A stretch of 64,000 nt of DNA from Hypericum androsaemum (lineage: Eukaryota > Streptophyta > Magnoliopsida > Malpighiales > Hypericaceae). Both the position numbers and the translations under genes were made by a program. Position 1 is the stretch's first letter, and every line of letters starts with the position of its first letter. Positions 46,831 to 58,400 of the stretch are shown piece by piece. The stretch spans positions 6,780,521-6,844,520 of the forward strand of contig OZ023193.1 in NCBI GenBank assembly GCA_963995505.1, read 5' to 3'. The notes under the pieces were generated by a model. It saw nothing but the letters and a program-made list of their open reading frames with translations. It searched no databases and was not told the origin of the DNA.

Positions 46831-48495
46831 ATGTTAGCCCGGCCGAGCTCGCCACCGGGGAAACCCCCCTCCACCGCATCCGGCTCCTCGTCGTCGACCC
46901 TCGCTTCTGATTTCTTCCGGCGCTACGGCCCTCCTCCGGTTACCGGTGAGTCCGATGCGTCGTCCTTCTTATCCAAGCTGTACAACATGGTAGAAGACCG
47001 CGACACGGACGGGGTGATCTCGTGGAACGGCGCCGGATCCGGCTTCATCATCCACATACCTTCCCTATTTGAGAAAGACTTGCTCCCCAACTTCCTAACA
47101 CACTATACCTTCTCCGCCTTCGTCCGCCACTTGACCACCGTCCTCGTAAGCAACTAATTATTCGTTTCCACTCGCACCAATTTTAATTTTGTTTTATTCT
47201 CTCAAAGTTATTGTTGTTGTTGTTGTTGTTGCTATCTAGGGGTTTGTAAAGGCAGGAGACCGATGGGAATTCTCCAGAAATGATTTCAGGAGAGGATGGC
47301 CAATATTTGGCCTTGTCAGATCCCGGAATGTCGATCAGAGCGACGACAAGCCTCCAAGCCTATTTCCCGCGCCCCTTAAAAATTGGCTACGGTACATCTT
47401 GTGGTTGGGAGTTGGGAATTTTATGAGATCTAGCGAGTCTTGTGCTTAATTTAACATGTTTTTTGATTATCAGAATGAACCGAGTGGCAGCAGCGAGAAG
47501 AAGGGACCTTTACAGGCGGGATAAAGAGGAGGAGGAGGAGGAGGAGGAGGAGGTGGTGGAGGTGGAGGAGGAGGAACAATCGGTAAGGGATATTGCTGAG
47601 GGCGGAGGTGTGGGTACCAGAAATATGATGGTGGAGGAGGTAGAGAAGGAGCACATGTTCGACAAGGTGGTGATGCCAAGCGACGTCGGGAAGCTGAACC
47701 GCTTGGTGCTTCCGAAGCAGCACGCGGAGAAGTACTTTCCCCTAGACGGGTCATCCAACGAGAAGGGCCTCCTCCTCGACTTCGAGGACTCGAACGGGAG
47801 GCCGTGGAGGTTCCGATACTCCTACTGGAACAGCAGCCAGAGCTACATGATTACCAAAGGGTGGAGCCGATTTGTCAAGGAGAAGCAGCTCAACGCCGGG
47901 GACATCATCTCCTTCCAGCGCGGTGCGGGGGAGGATTCCCGACACCGCCTCTTCATCGACTGGAAGCGCCGCCCCACTTTCGGGACCCACCCGGACTTCC
48001 CTATGGCCCACCACCTCGACTTGGATGGAAACGTTGATGATGTAACGTATGGAGGATATCACTCCCACCCTAAGCCTCGGCCTAAAAGGGTTCCAGACCA
48101 GGTTTATTTCTATTCCCTGCTTCTCATTTCATATGAAATAGTTTTCTGTTTTTGTGGATTCTTGTGTGTGTGACCTTTAAAGATGACCAGCATACTAGAT
48201 CGGACAGTCTCAGGCTGGTGAGACAATTCATTGCATTAAGTACTGTCGATTGAGAGAGGCTCTTATACAGCCACTGTTTTGTTAGTATGAATTAACTAAA
48301 GCTAGGGGTATACTTGTTAGTTACTGATATTGATTCCTTCATGGTGATTTCCCTCAGGACACAACTCTGCAACCGGTTTCAGAACAGTCGTGTGTATCAA
48401 CGGAAGCTGATGAAATTGAGACTACGTACAAAGAGGACAATCTAACTTTTCATGCTAGTGAGCAGGATTTGTCCCTTCCAAGGTCAAGCCACTGA
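46831..48495 (+). CDS. HSF DNA-binding domain fused to a NGATHA-like B3 domain
   Basis: Exons 46831-47145, 47240-47391, 47474-48101 and 48358-48495, phases fitting throughout. Exons 1-2 encode a heat-shock-factor DNA-binding domain ([58 protein letters not shown]), with the intron just before GFVK, where HSF genes keep their conserved intron. Exon 3 is acidic (run of Glu) and then a B3 domain of the NGATHA/RAV type ([60 protein letters not shown]). Exon 4 is the shared PVSEQS exon; it can end at the TGA (48493-48495) or splice at 48482 (AG|GTCAAG) in phase into the CBP60 exon at 48800. I know no family with this architecture. Alternative: an HSF relic ahead of a B3 gene that starts within exon 3. 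Confidence 0.8.
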
Positions 48496-48799
48496 ATTCT
48501 TAGTCCCAATACTTTAAACTTTTCAAATGGTTCTGTGCTGTTCATATGCTCGCATTGGAAAGATAGTGAGTCGAGTCCTCTACTCTGTTCGAGCCCTGTT
48601 TCTAAGGATGGTTGTCCAGGAAGTTATAGGTGCAAAAAAATTGTTAGTGTTGTATCTATTAGCATGCTAACAGTTATATGGTGTGTATGATCAGAACTCT
48701 CTTCACTACTGCAAACACCTTTGCTCCCTTGCGTATCCAATTGAAACTCTCATGCTAACAATAGGCACCCTTTCTCCCTCTTTCTCTATTCTATTGCAG

Positions 48800-49970
48800 G
48801 GCGAGACAAGCTTCGCTAAAGAGGTTTCTTGCGAAGAGGGCTGATGTATTGAGTAGAGGGAAGAGGAGTGGCGAAGGTGGAGATGACGAGGAGCAGCATC
48901 TGGAGAGCAAATCCCCCACTTTTTCTAGTGTAATGGCTGACAATCTCGAGGGTGACAGTCTACAAAATATCTGGTTGTCTTCGGAACCCATGCTTGGTGG
49001 ACTTGTGAGCAAAGCAGTAGAGAGTGGTGTATCCAAGGTAGGCCTTGTTCCACTTGCTGGAAGGTCTTCTGCCAATCGAATTGAAGGCTCAGGTGGAAGG
49101 GATCTGCAGTTGCATTTTAGGACCAATCTTTCTAGAATTCTTTTCACTGGAGCAAAAGTGAAGGGGGAGCATGGTGATGCAGTCCACGTTGTTCTGCTGG
49201 ATGCTAACTCTGGTCATGTTGTGACATCTGGTCCTGAATCTTCTATGAAGTTAGATGTTGTTGCGCTTTACGGTGATTTCCGGTATGAAGATGATGAGGA
49301 TTGGACACCGAAAGAATTTGAAACTCATGTTGTATATCAATGTAAAGGAAGCAGACCAATTTTGACTGGAAATCTGCAGGTAACCCTACAAGAAGGGGTT
49401 GGTACATTAGGAGACCTTGCTTTCACTGATTACTCGAGTTGGATGAGGAGTAACGAGTTAAGGCTAGGCTTGAAAGTTGCCTCTGGATTTTTTGATGGAA
49501 TTCGTATTCGTGAGGCCAGGACAGAAGCTTTTAAAGTTGAGGATCACAGAGGAGAATCATACAAGAAACACTGTCCACCTGTATTGAATGATGAAGTATG
49601 GAGATTAGAGAAGATTGCAAAGGATGGTGCCTTCCACAAAAGGCTAAATAGCAATGAAATCTTCACTGTTGAAGACTTCTTGCGCCTTATGGCCAGAGAT
49701 TCAGCTAAGCTACGGAATATTCTAGGTGGCATGTCAGAAAGAACGTGGTATACCATTCAAGAGCATGCAAAGACTTGTGTCCTTGGTGAAAATTTTTATG
49801 CTGAACAGTATTTTGCAGCTGGTTCTGTCTCAGATTCGCAGAAGGTGTTTGTTGACTCATTGGTGAAGAAAGAAAATGAGAATCGAAATGATGTCTTAGA
49901 ATATGATGGAATGTCACATTTGAACTTGAAGCAAAGTACGGGGTCTAGTGGCTCTAACACTGACTATCAG
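48800..49970 (+). other. CBP60 module of chimera B
   Basis: [76 protein letters not shown]. Lacks the same 30-residue stretch as copy A ([13 protein letters not shown]) and the C-terminal calmodulin-binding part. Confidence 0.9.
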
Positions 49971-52900
49971 GTAAAACCTTTTCTATTTTCTCAAACTACC
50001 TTTTTTATGTTTCATGGCGGATAACAATTCTCTGATCTCTACTTGGTAAGATTACTGGAGAAAGTGTTATATATTAATCGAAGATATTGAAATAAAAAAT
50101 CATAATACTTTTTAGGTACACACCTGTTGTGCGCCCTCAAATGCAAATTCAACAAGTTCTCGCTCGTTTCCTTAATTGTGGACTTGTGGTTGTTGATGTT
50201 GTTGCTACCATCCCTTGAATCTTTGCGGGATATATCATATAAGATGTCTTCCAGATATGCTTAGGGATGGTTGTTGTTTCCTTAATTAATGTTGATTTAC
50301 GTGCTCATTTAGCTAAATTGGTATGATACTATCAATGGGGTACCTTCAAAAATATATATATCAATTGGGTAGAGTTCCTTGATCCTTTGAGCCATTATGT
50401 TAATTTCATTTCATGAGTGAATTAAATGTGGATGAAGGGGGTCGAAAATATTGAGGAAGTTCGCAGTGCGATAAAAGACCGCCACAGCAAGGTATTTACT
50501 GCAAAAGGTCTTCGGGACCGCCGCATCCGGCTCTCAGTCCGCACTGCCATCCGGTTCTACAATCTCCAGGACCGCCTTGGCTATTACCAGCCCAGCAAGG
50601 CCGTCGAGTGGCTCATTAAGGCGGCTAAGACTGCCGTCGATCAGCTCGATGTGTTCCCTGCGTGTGAACCCTCTGCAATCTCGGCCACGAGAACCCGAAG
50701 CGCCGTCGCTAGTCAGCCGCCTCAATGCGAGGAAGAGGAACCCCAGAAAAGGCAACAACAGCAAGAGCCACAGCAGAGTGTTTGGTGGGACTCCAATTCT
50801 CCTATAGATTCCTTCACCTGGCCGTGCCAGCTCTCTCCCTCCACTAGTCACGACCTGACGTTGATTCCATTTACATGCAAAACAGTGGAGCCGCAGGGCA
50901 CTAGGCCCCACCCGACGTTCTTACAAGTATTCATTTCCGAGTACACCACATTACATATACGATTTTCTCAATGTAATTTCTATAATCTATGAGTGAATTA
51001 AATGTGGAATGCAGGGACCCGCAGGTATCAAGGAAGTAAAAGATAAATACATTTTTAGCCCCACTGAGAGCAAAGACGGCCACAGCAAGGTCCGGACCGC
51101 AGGAGGCATCCGGGACCGCCGTGTCCGGCTCTCAGCCCACACTGCCATCCTGTTCTACGACATCCAGGATCGCCTTGGCTATGACCGGCCCAGCAAAGCC
51201 GCCGACTGGCTCATGGAGAAGTCCGATGCCGCCATCAAGGTGCTCGATGAGCTCCCCACTGCAGCTGCCACCACGAAAACCCGAAGTGCAGCCACCAATC
51301 AGCCACCCCAACTCAAGGAAGATGAACCCCAGAAAAGCCAACAACAGCAAGAGCCGCATCAGATTGCTTGTGGCAGTGGGTGGGACTTCAAAGTTCATAA
51401 TTTGTTTTGGAAAGTGCCAAGATCATTGCCGAGCATGTTCCAAGCGGATAATTTTGTGGAGTTACACCTTCCACATTACAATCATCGACTACTTTGGGCT
51501 GGAAAGCTGGTAATAATACCTACTCAAGACCTTCTGAACTCTTGTTTCTTTCCACATGACTGACCAACAATTGATCTGTCTGTTATTTTTTATCACGTCA
51601 CAGGCTTTAGCCAATTTGCGTTGGATCAACCTCAAACACTCATTAAAGTTGATAACTCTTCCTGACCTATCCATGGCGCAGAAGATTGTGCATCTAAATT
51701 TACGAGGCTGTGTAAAGTTGATTCAAGTTTCATACATCCGGAACCTCGTCAAGCTAGAGGAGCTGAATCTGAGAAACTGTGTAAACATTAAGATTCTTCC
51801 CAGTTTGATCGGTCTGCAAAATCTCAGAGAATTTTATCTTTCAGGGTGCTCAAATCTGAGGGAACTTCCTCCATCTATCATATCTCTTAATAATCTCGTT
51901 GTCTTGGATCTCAAAAACTGCGCTCAGATCTATGAGCTTCCAAGGATCACAAGTGGTTTACAGTCTCTCCAGAAACTTAATATCTCTGGCTGTACAAATA
52001 TATTGAGAAGCTTAGACATGAAGGGAAGTAGAGAATCGGACCGATCATATTGGAGGTTCTTGAGCAGCACTATCTGTAAGTTCTGATACCTTCGTTTTTC
52101 CATGCTCACAACTCTCAAGTACTTTCTTTTTGTCTATTGCCTGAAATTATATTTATCTTTTGTTAGCATCTATTAATAGCTGATATACATATCCTAAACA
52201 CACATGCTCCTATGGTTATGGACTAGACTGACCATGCCTAACATAGAAATTATGGATCTGTTGGCATGGATATATACACTTGTATCTTTCATAGAAACAT
52301 CAAGAAAAAAGAAAATCCGCAAACTGATAGCATCGATATTTTAACTGTTATATCGCCATTTTGTGTTAAATTTTCGTTCTAATCTCATGAGAAGGGAAAA
52401 AAATGTTAAAAGTGCATGGCAGCTTCAGACAGTTTGTAATTTGCCATAATCTTTTTTATGCAGAACACCAACTAATGTAATTTAGGTTCTGTTTCTATAG
52501 CAGGCACATATAGAGATCTATCAACATCCGGGAGAGCTTCACAGTTTGTAGAAGCAGCTGCTGCCCCCGAACAGAAGGCAAACACATTGTTGGGAGGAAG
52601 TTTTTGTTTATATTTGCTGCTTCTTTTTCTTTTTCCTAACAATGGTCTTATTTTTATGCAGAAATCTACAACAAAAAAGGCCAAGAAAAATTCTGCTCCA
52701 CAAGTTGTTCAAGTAGAGATAACCGAGGAAAAGGAATTAACAATTAACAACTTCAATAGGATAGCAAATAAGGAAAAGGAGGAGAGAAAAAGGAAATCTG
52801 TGGAATCGGCTGTGGCAACCTGTAAAGAAGTTCGAGTTAAGAGGAGTTGCAACGATCCAGATGATTGTGTCTCCATTATATGTCAACCTTTCCATGAGCC

Positions 52901-53699
52901 TGAAGCAGTTGAAAAGTTTTCAGGTGGTCAAGGTAGGGAGAGTAAGCTCATGGACTCTTCAGTTTCAGCTCCCAGGTCATCTGCTGTATTGGTGTATGGC
53001 CCCAATTTAACGGGTTCAACTCCTGAGGCTGTGGAAGAAGCAATTCTAGATTCTGGTTCTAAACTAATCGGTGATACTGAGGTATTTTCACATGCCTTTC
53101 ATCCCAATGCGAGTGATTGCAGTATCTTGAACTTCTGTTCTTATATGCCTGTGCTTTTGCAGCCAGCTCCAGCCAATCAGTCACCAAACTTGAATAAGAA
53201 TACATTATTAGGCCTAGCCATGGAAGATCCGACTAGTGAAGAAGGCGAGGATGTTGGACTTGGCAACTCTAGTGACCATCCCCGCAAGGAGTGCACCGAG
53301 AGAGTCCCATTGGATGTTAGCAAAACAGCAGCTATGTGTGACCCTCACAAGCTAGCTGAGAAGTCAAGTGATGGCGGCATGGAATCAAACACTGGAGTCT
53401 TCAATCACCAACCAAACGGAACCAAACCATTATCATCCTACGAAGAGAATGATGAGATCGATTGGCTGAAGAACGAGATTCAGAAACTCCAAGAACAACT
53501 GGCAGCTTCAGAGAAAAGACGGGATGGTTTCCGCGAGTGCTACGACTCCTTGGAGTTGGAGCTGTGGCCGCTTCGTGCTGAACTGGAGGTAGAACATGTC
53601 AACCTGACGGAGCAGAAGCAGAAGCAGGAAGAGTCTGACCTAGAGGCATCCAATGCCTGGGAGGATCTCAAGAAACTGGTTGCTCAAACAATATTTTGA
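48800..53699 (+). CDS. chimera B: CBP60-TCP-TCP-LRR-coiled-coil protein
   Basis: Exons 48800-49970 (CBP60, same 1171-bp length as in A), 50438-50926 (TCP-1), 51015-51509 (TCP-2 fused to the TNL linker), 51604-52075 (LRR), a small exon from 52501, 52662-53081 and 53163-53699 (tail). Phases fit at every settled border. The TCP domains are well kept, unlike in A. No TIR or NB-ARC is present. With the HSF-B3 exons joined upstream, the protein would reach about 1600 residues: HSF, B3, CBP60, TCP, TCP, LRR, coiled coil. Read alone, its first exon lacks a clear start, which favours the joined model. Inferred role: decoy or sensor that carries copies of immune transcription regulators on an LRR chassis. 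TNL-2 begins 1.7 kb downstream on the same strand. Confidence 0.78.
50438..50926 (+). other. TCP-1 module of chimera B
   Basis: [60 protein letters not shown]. The basic region RDRRIRLS is intact, so DNA binding is plausible. Class II (CIN) type. Confidence 0.92.
51015..51509 (+). other. TCP-2 module fused in-exon to the TNL linker
   Basis: [60 protein letters not shown]. Near 51390 the TCP exon (SGWDF) joins directly to the linker ([14 protein letters not shown]). In copy A these parts are about 390 bp and one intron apart, so a deletion fused two exons here. Confidence 0.9.
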
Positions 53700-53790
53700 C
53701 TTGCTCGATGCTGCTGCCACCATCTTCGCTGTGTTATGCATACTAACAATGCATTTGGCTCCATGCAACGTGTAAATAAGCTTGCACCAG

Positions 53791-54151
53791 TACTTGCTTT
53801 TTGCAATTTCTTTGAAAATTGCCAATGCGTTAATAGAGTTATTACTGTCGAACTCTATTTAAAAAATAGTTTACGTGATTTAACATTCGTAAATTTTGAA
53901 TCGCAACGAGTTCTACAGTTTTTGTGTCGAATTTTCGGGACTTTCTGGTGGGGACTCCAGTAATTTTCGCGCGTTTTGGTAGGTTCCTTTTTTTTGGGAG
54001 AGGAATGGTATCTTCCACGCTGACCGCACAACCATTGGGCTAGTAGTTGTAGTGTACAAGGCCCACCACAAAAACGCGTCACCAACTCTGAAAAGTAAAC
54101 TTGTATTATGGTAAAATACAAAAAAAATGAGATGAAATTTGCTCACATTTC
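53791..54151. other. spacer before the solo LTR
   Basis: No gene recognised; homology with copy A has ended. Confidence 0.4.
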
Positions 54152-54669
54152 TGTTGGGTATGGAGACTTCGTACTATACGGAGTCACTGTTCACATGTTG
54201 GCTATACGGAGTTACTGTTCATATGTTGGCTATACGGAGTCACTGTTCACATGTTGACTTTTCACTGTTTACATGTTGACTCGGCACTATTCATCCGGGC
54301 CAGAAATGTGATTTCTGGTGGACGATTTTGCCCCTGCCGACACCAAATAGTCCTAGGCTGTGGGCACTATAAATACCCACCTCTCAGTCACTATTGCTTC
54401 TTCTTCTTCCTGGCAGACAGAGAGACGCTTTCTAGAGAGAGAGAGAGAGAGAAGAGGAGAGAGAAACTACCATTGTTGAGCCTGCGTAGCTCCAAAGTGT
54501 AGATCGAACTTGATATAGTGAAATCTCCTGGCTTGGTACGCCCCCGGACGTAGATCGGTTAAGATCGAACCGGGTTACCAAATCTGTTGTTCTTGTTTTT
54601 CGTAGATCTTGCTCCTGTCTTGTTCGCTGCGTTGTTTGGGTCCACGGGAAAGTGGGTTATTTCCTAACA
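54152..54669 (+). mobile_element. solo LTR with U3 triplet repeat
   Basis: 518 bp, TGTTGGG...CCTAACA, flanked by a perfect 5-bp duplication ATTTC (54147-54151, 54670-54674). TATA box CTATAAATA at 54367-54375. The first 20 bp and the region from the TATA box to the end match the solo LTR at 44696, but the U3 core differs: here it has three 28-bp units starting CTATACGGAGTCACTGTTCA at 54174, 54202 and 54230. Confidence 0.92.
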
Positions 54670-55442
54670 ATTTCAACATTTATTTAGTCGACTAGTTAAA
54701 ATTTATGTCAAGTGAAAATTTTAAATGTGACTAGTCTTTCTGAATGAGTACTTGAAATACTTTTAGACTCTGTCTTGACACATTTTTGTTGGTTTTCAAC
54801 TCTCCAAAATAAGACCATAAATTCTCCAACAATCAGAAATTTAATCATCATTATGTCATAATCCTTGAATCATATATTTCTAGAATGAAAAATTAACCTC
54901 TGCATAGCAGGTCTGGCACACAATTACATAATTGAGCCAGGAGATAAGAAAAGAGCCATCTTTTTTGTATTTTGTATTTATACACATAATACTTCAAACT
55001 ATTTCAATTTTATTATGAGATTCGAGAATGGACATATAAATCTATTCATATTCTCTTAACCTCTTTAAAAATAATAATGCAAGTTTGAAGTCCATTCAAG
55101 TCAACCCATGTACATGTCTAATATGGATATGAATAGACCATCATCAACCGAATCTAATTTTATCCTAATTTTACCATGCAAGTATGATGATTATACACAC
55201 ATCCTTTTGACAAAAAGATGGTCTAACATTTATTAATTTTTTTTAAGTTACGATATTCAGAATCGAGTACAGTTGGATTCCACTCTTTGGATCAAAACCG
55301 AATACGTTGTCTTCCCGGAGCAACTCCCATCGGTTCACCGTAGCTCAATTTTCCACTAACCAACCTTAGTTACAATAGCACAGTTATTTGAACTGCCTTT
55401 GGTCAACACCACCTAAAGCGTTGACCGCTCCACTGCTCAACC
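54670..55442. other. TNL-2 upstream region
   Basis: AT-rich, no gene. No promoter element stands out. Confidence 0.4.
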
Positions 55443-58400
55443 ATGGCCGCCACCGCGAGGCGGCGCTGCACGTACAACGTATTCCTCAGCTTCCGCGGCG
55501 CCGAAACGAGGCACAGCTTCGTCTCCCACCTGTACGGAAAGCTAAAGGACAAGGGAATATACGCGTTCAAGGACGACCAGAGGCTTCCGAAAGGGAGATC
55601 CATCTCCCCGGAGATAACGGAGGCGATCAAAGACTCCACACTATACGTCGTCGTCCTGTCCGCGGACTACGCGTCTTCGCCTTGGTGCCTGGACGAGCTG
55701 TCGGAGATTACCGAGCACGCCAGGAGCAGGGAGCGACGCGCCGTCGTCCCTGTCTTCTACAACATCGATCCGTCCGACGTGGAGCAGGTTAGCGGGAGCT
55801 TCGAGGCCGCGATTGCTGAGCACGCGACGCGCTTCGGAGAGGAGACGGTTAGGAGATGGAAGGATGCGCTGACTTACGTCTCCGGCATTTGCGGATGGGA
55901 TTCTCGAAATAGGTAATGCTTCTTACGCTTTCGGAATTGTTGTCTACTTTGATCAAAGATTTCGAGTTCGAATGTCTGGGATATTGATATTAGTATTACC
56001 ATATCACTAGTTGCGAGTGTAGTTAACTGGCTAATAAGTGTAGAATTTTAGTACTCATTATCAGTTTTGGGTAGAACATAAAAATTCATATTCAGAGCCA
56101 ATTGCTCTAGTGAGACCCGTAATCTACCCATGTGCATGTTGGCAATGTCGTCTGTGCAAAATTCAGTCCGATGGGTTTCACAGTTTATAAGTATGGAAGA
56201 TCCTCCTACTCATTAGGTTAAAATTTGAAGTAGAATATGAAAATTCTTATAGTGAACTGACCTCAATATAACTCGTGTATGGAAGGGAGGAAGCGGATCT
56301 TATTTCGGACATTGTTCGAGATGTTTCGGATAAAGTGAACTCTGCATTCTCATCTGATACTGGTGATCTGGTTGGAATTGGTGATCATGTGAAGAGAATG
56401 CTGGAACTGTTAAATGTCGATTCGGATGCGGTTCGGATCGGAGGGATATGGGGCATGGAAGGAGCCGGTAAGAGTACCATAGCGCGGGTTATCCACGATG
56501 AGCTTCGTCCAAAGTTCGGAGCTTGTTGCTTTATTTACGATGTTGGATCCAAATTTTCCGAAAAAAATGGTAATGTCGTTCTGCAAAGAGAACTTCTATC
56601 TGCAATATTGAACGAGAAGGAGACAGACATCACTAGATGGCCTTTGCATAAAGGTTCCAGCATTATAAAAGAAAGGCTTTGTCGTCGAAATGTTCTGGTT
56701 GTGCTGCATAATGTAGATCACCGGCAACAGTTACAATTGTTGGCCAAAGAGCGTAACTGGTTCGGCGCTGGAAGCAGAATCATCGTAACAACACGAGACA
56801 AAAACGTGCTTATTACGCATAATGTGGATTTTGTGTATGAGGTCGAGCCTCTACCAGAAGATGCAGCTCTTCAGCTCTTTAGTAAGTGTGCATTCAAGCA
56901 AAACCAACCAAAAGATGGTTACTTGGAGCTGTCCCGCGAATTCGTGACCTATGCTGGAGGCATTCCTTTTATTTTGGAGCTTCTGGGATCATCTCAGTCC
57001 AACAAGTCTGTGACTGATTGGGAAACGGAGTTGAAAAAGCTGAAGAAAGCTCCTCCCCGAAAGATTATAGAGACTCTAAATGTAAGCATTGCCGGGTTGG
57101 AAAAGACGGAGAAGGACGTGTTTCTTGATATTGCTTGCTTTTTCAACAAAATGGACAAGGACAGAGTTGGAGGTGTTCTAGAGGCCTGTGGCGCGTTACC
57201 GGAAAGCGCGTTCGAAGTTCTTACAAATAAGGCTCTGATAAGAACTCCAAACAGCCAACTACATATGCATGAGTGGCACAAGAAATTGGGTCGGGATATC
57301 GTCAGACAAGAAAGTTACGACTCTCCGGAAGAGCGTAGCAGATGGTGGGATCCGAATGATATATACCGTTGTTTGACTAAAAATATGGTATGTTGCTGCT
57401 AAACCACATTGTCACTTGCAAAGTGAATGTTTCTCGAGTTTGTATTTTGAACTTACTCTTAAGTTGTATCTTGTTGCTTGTAGGGATCTAAGAAAGTCCA
57501 AGGCATATTTTTAGATATGTCTAAATCAAAAGAGATGAACTTGACTAGTAATGCTTTCGCAAAGATGGAAGAACTCAGATTGTTCAACTTCTACGATTCG
57601 CAGTCCGATGAACCTACTTGCAACGTGAAACTTCAGGGTGATTGCCTCGGTTCTATTTCGCAAGAACTGAGGTACTTCCGTTGGGATGCATTTCCTGCCA
57701 AAGTATTGCCATCGGATTTTTGTGCAGAATATCTTGTTGAGCTTCACATGCCAAACAGCAATATTGAAGTGTTATGGGAAGGAAAGCAGGTTCTTAATAG
57801 CTCCAACCCAAAATCTGCATAAGTTGCTTTTGTTCTTTCACTACAAGTTCTATCTTTAGCTAATCCATCTTCTTGTTGTTGTTGATTGAAACTTGGTTGC
57901 AGCATTTCATGAACTTAAAAGTGATTGACCTCCGGTGCTCGAACTTGACTAAACTACCAGATTTATCAGAGGCCAAGAAGCTCGAGCGCCTGAATCTTCA
58001 GAATTGTAAGAGGCTGGTTGATGTCTCAGCTGTTAAGCACTTGAACAGGGTTGAAGACCTAAATCTACGTGGTTGCTCTAATCTTGTTCGTCTTCCAAGT
58101 CTGGCCTGCTTAGAGGTTTTGACAAACCTTCAGCTTACGGACTGCTCGAAACTTGGGAGACTTCCTCCCATGCCAAGTAATTGCAAATATGTATATCTAG
58201 CCGGGACTGCGATAAAAGGGCTTCCTCCATCATGCAAATATTTTTCTGGTGTCAAAGTGCTGGATATGGAAGGATGCAAGATGCTTACAGATCTTGAAAA
58301 TATCTCAGAGCCGGAGTGCCTTGAACAAGTTAATGTTGCTGGCTGCCCGAAGTACCTGCAACTCCTAAGTGAGGATAGGATTGAAGGATCACCAACTATG

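Larger units (their letters stand above)
48340..53790 (+). repeat. segmental duplication, copy B
   Basis: Partner of 18433-23430. Compared with A it has about 240 bp more between the PVSEQS exon and the CBP60 exon, a second TCP exon, and lacks the TCP-linker intron. Confidence 0.85.
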
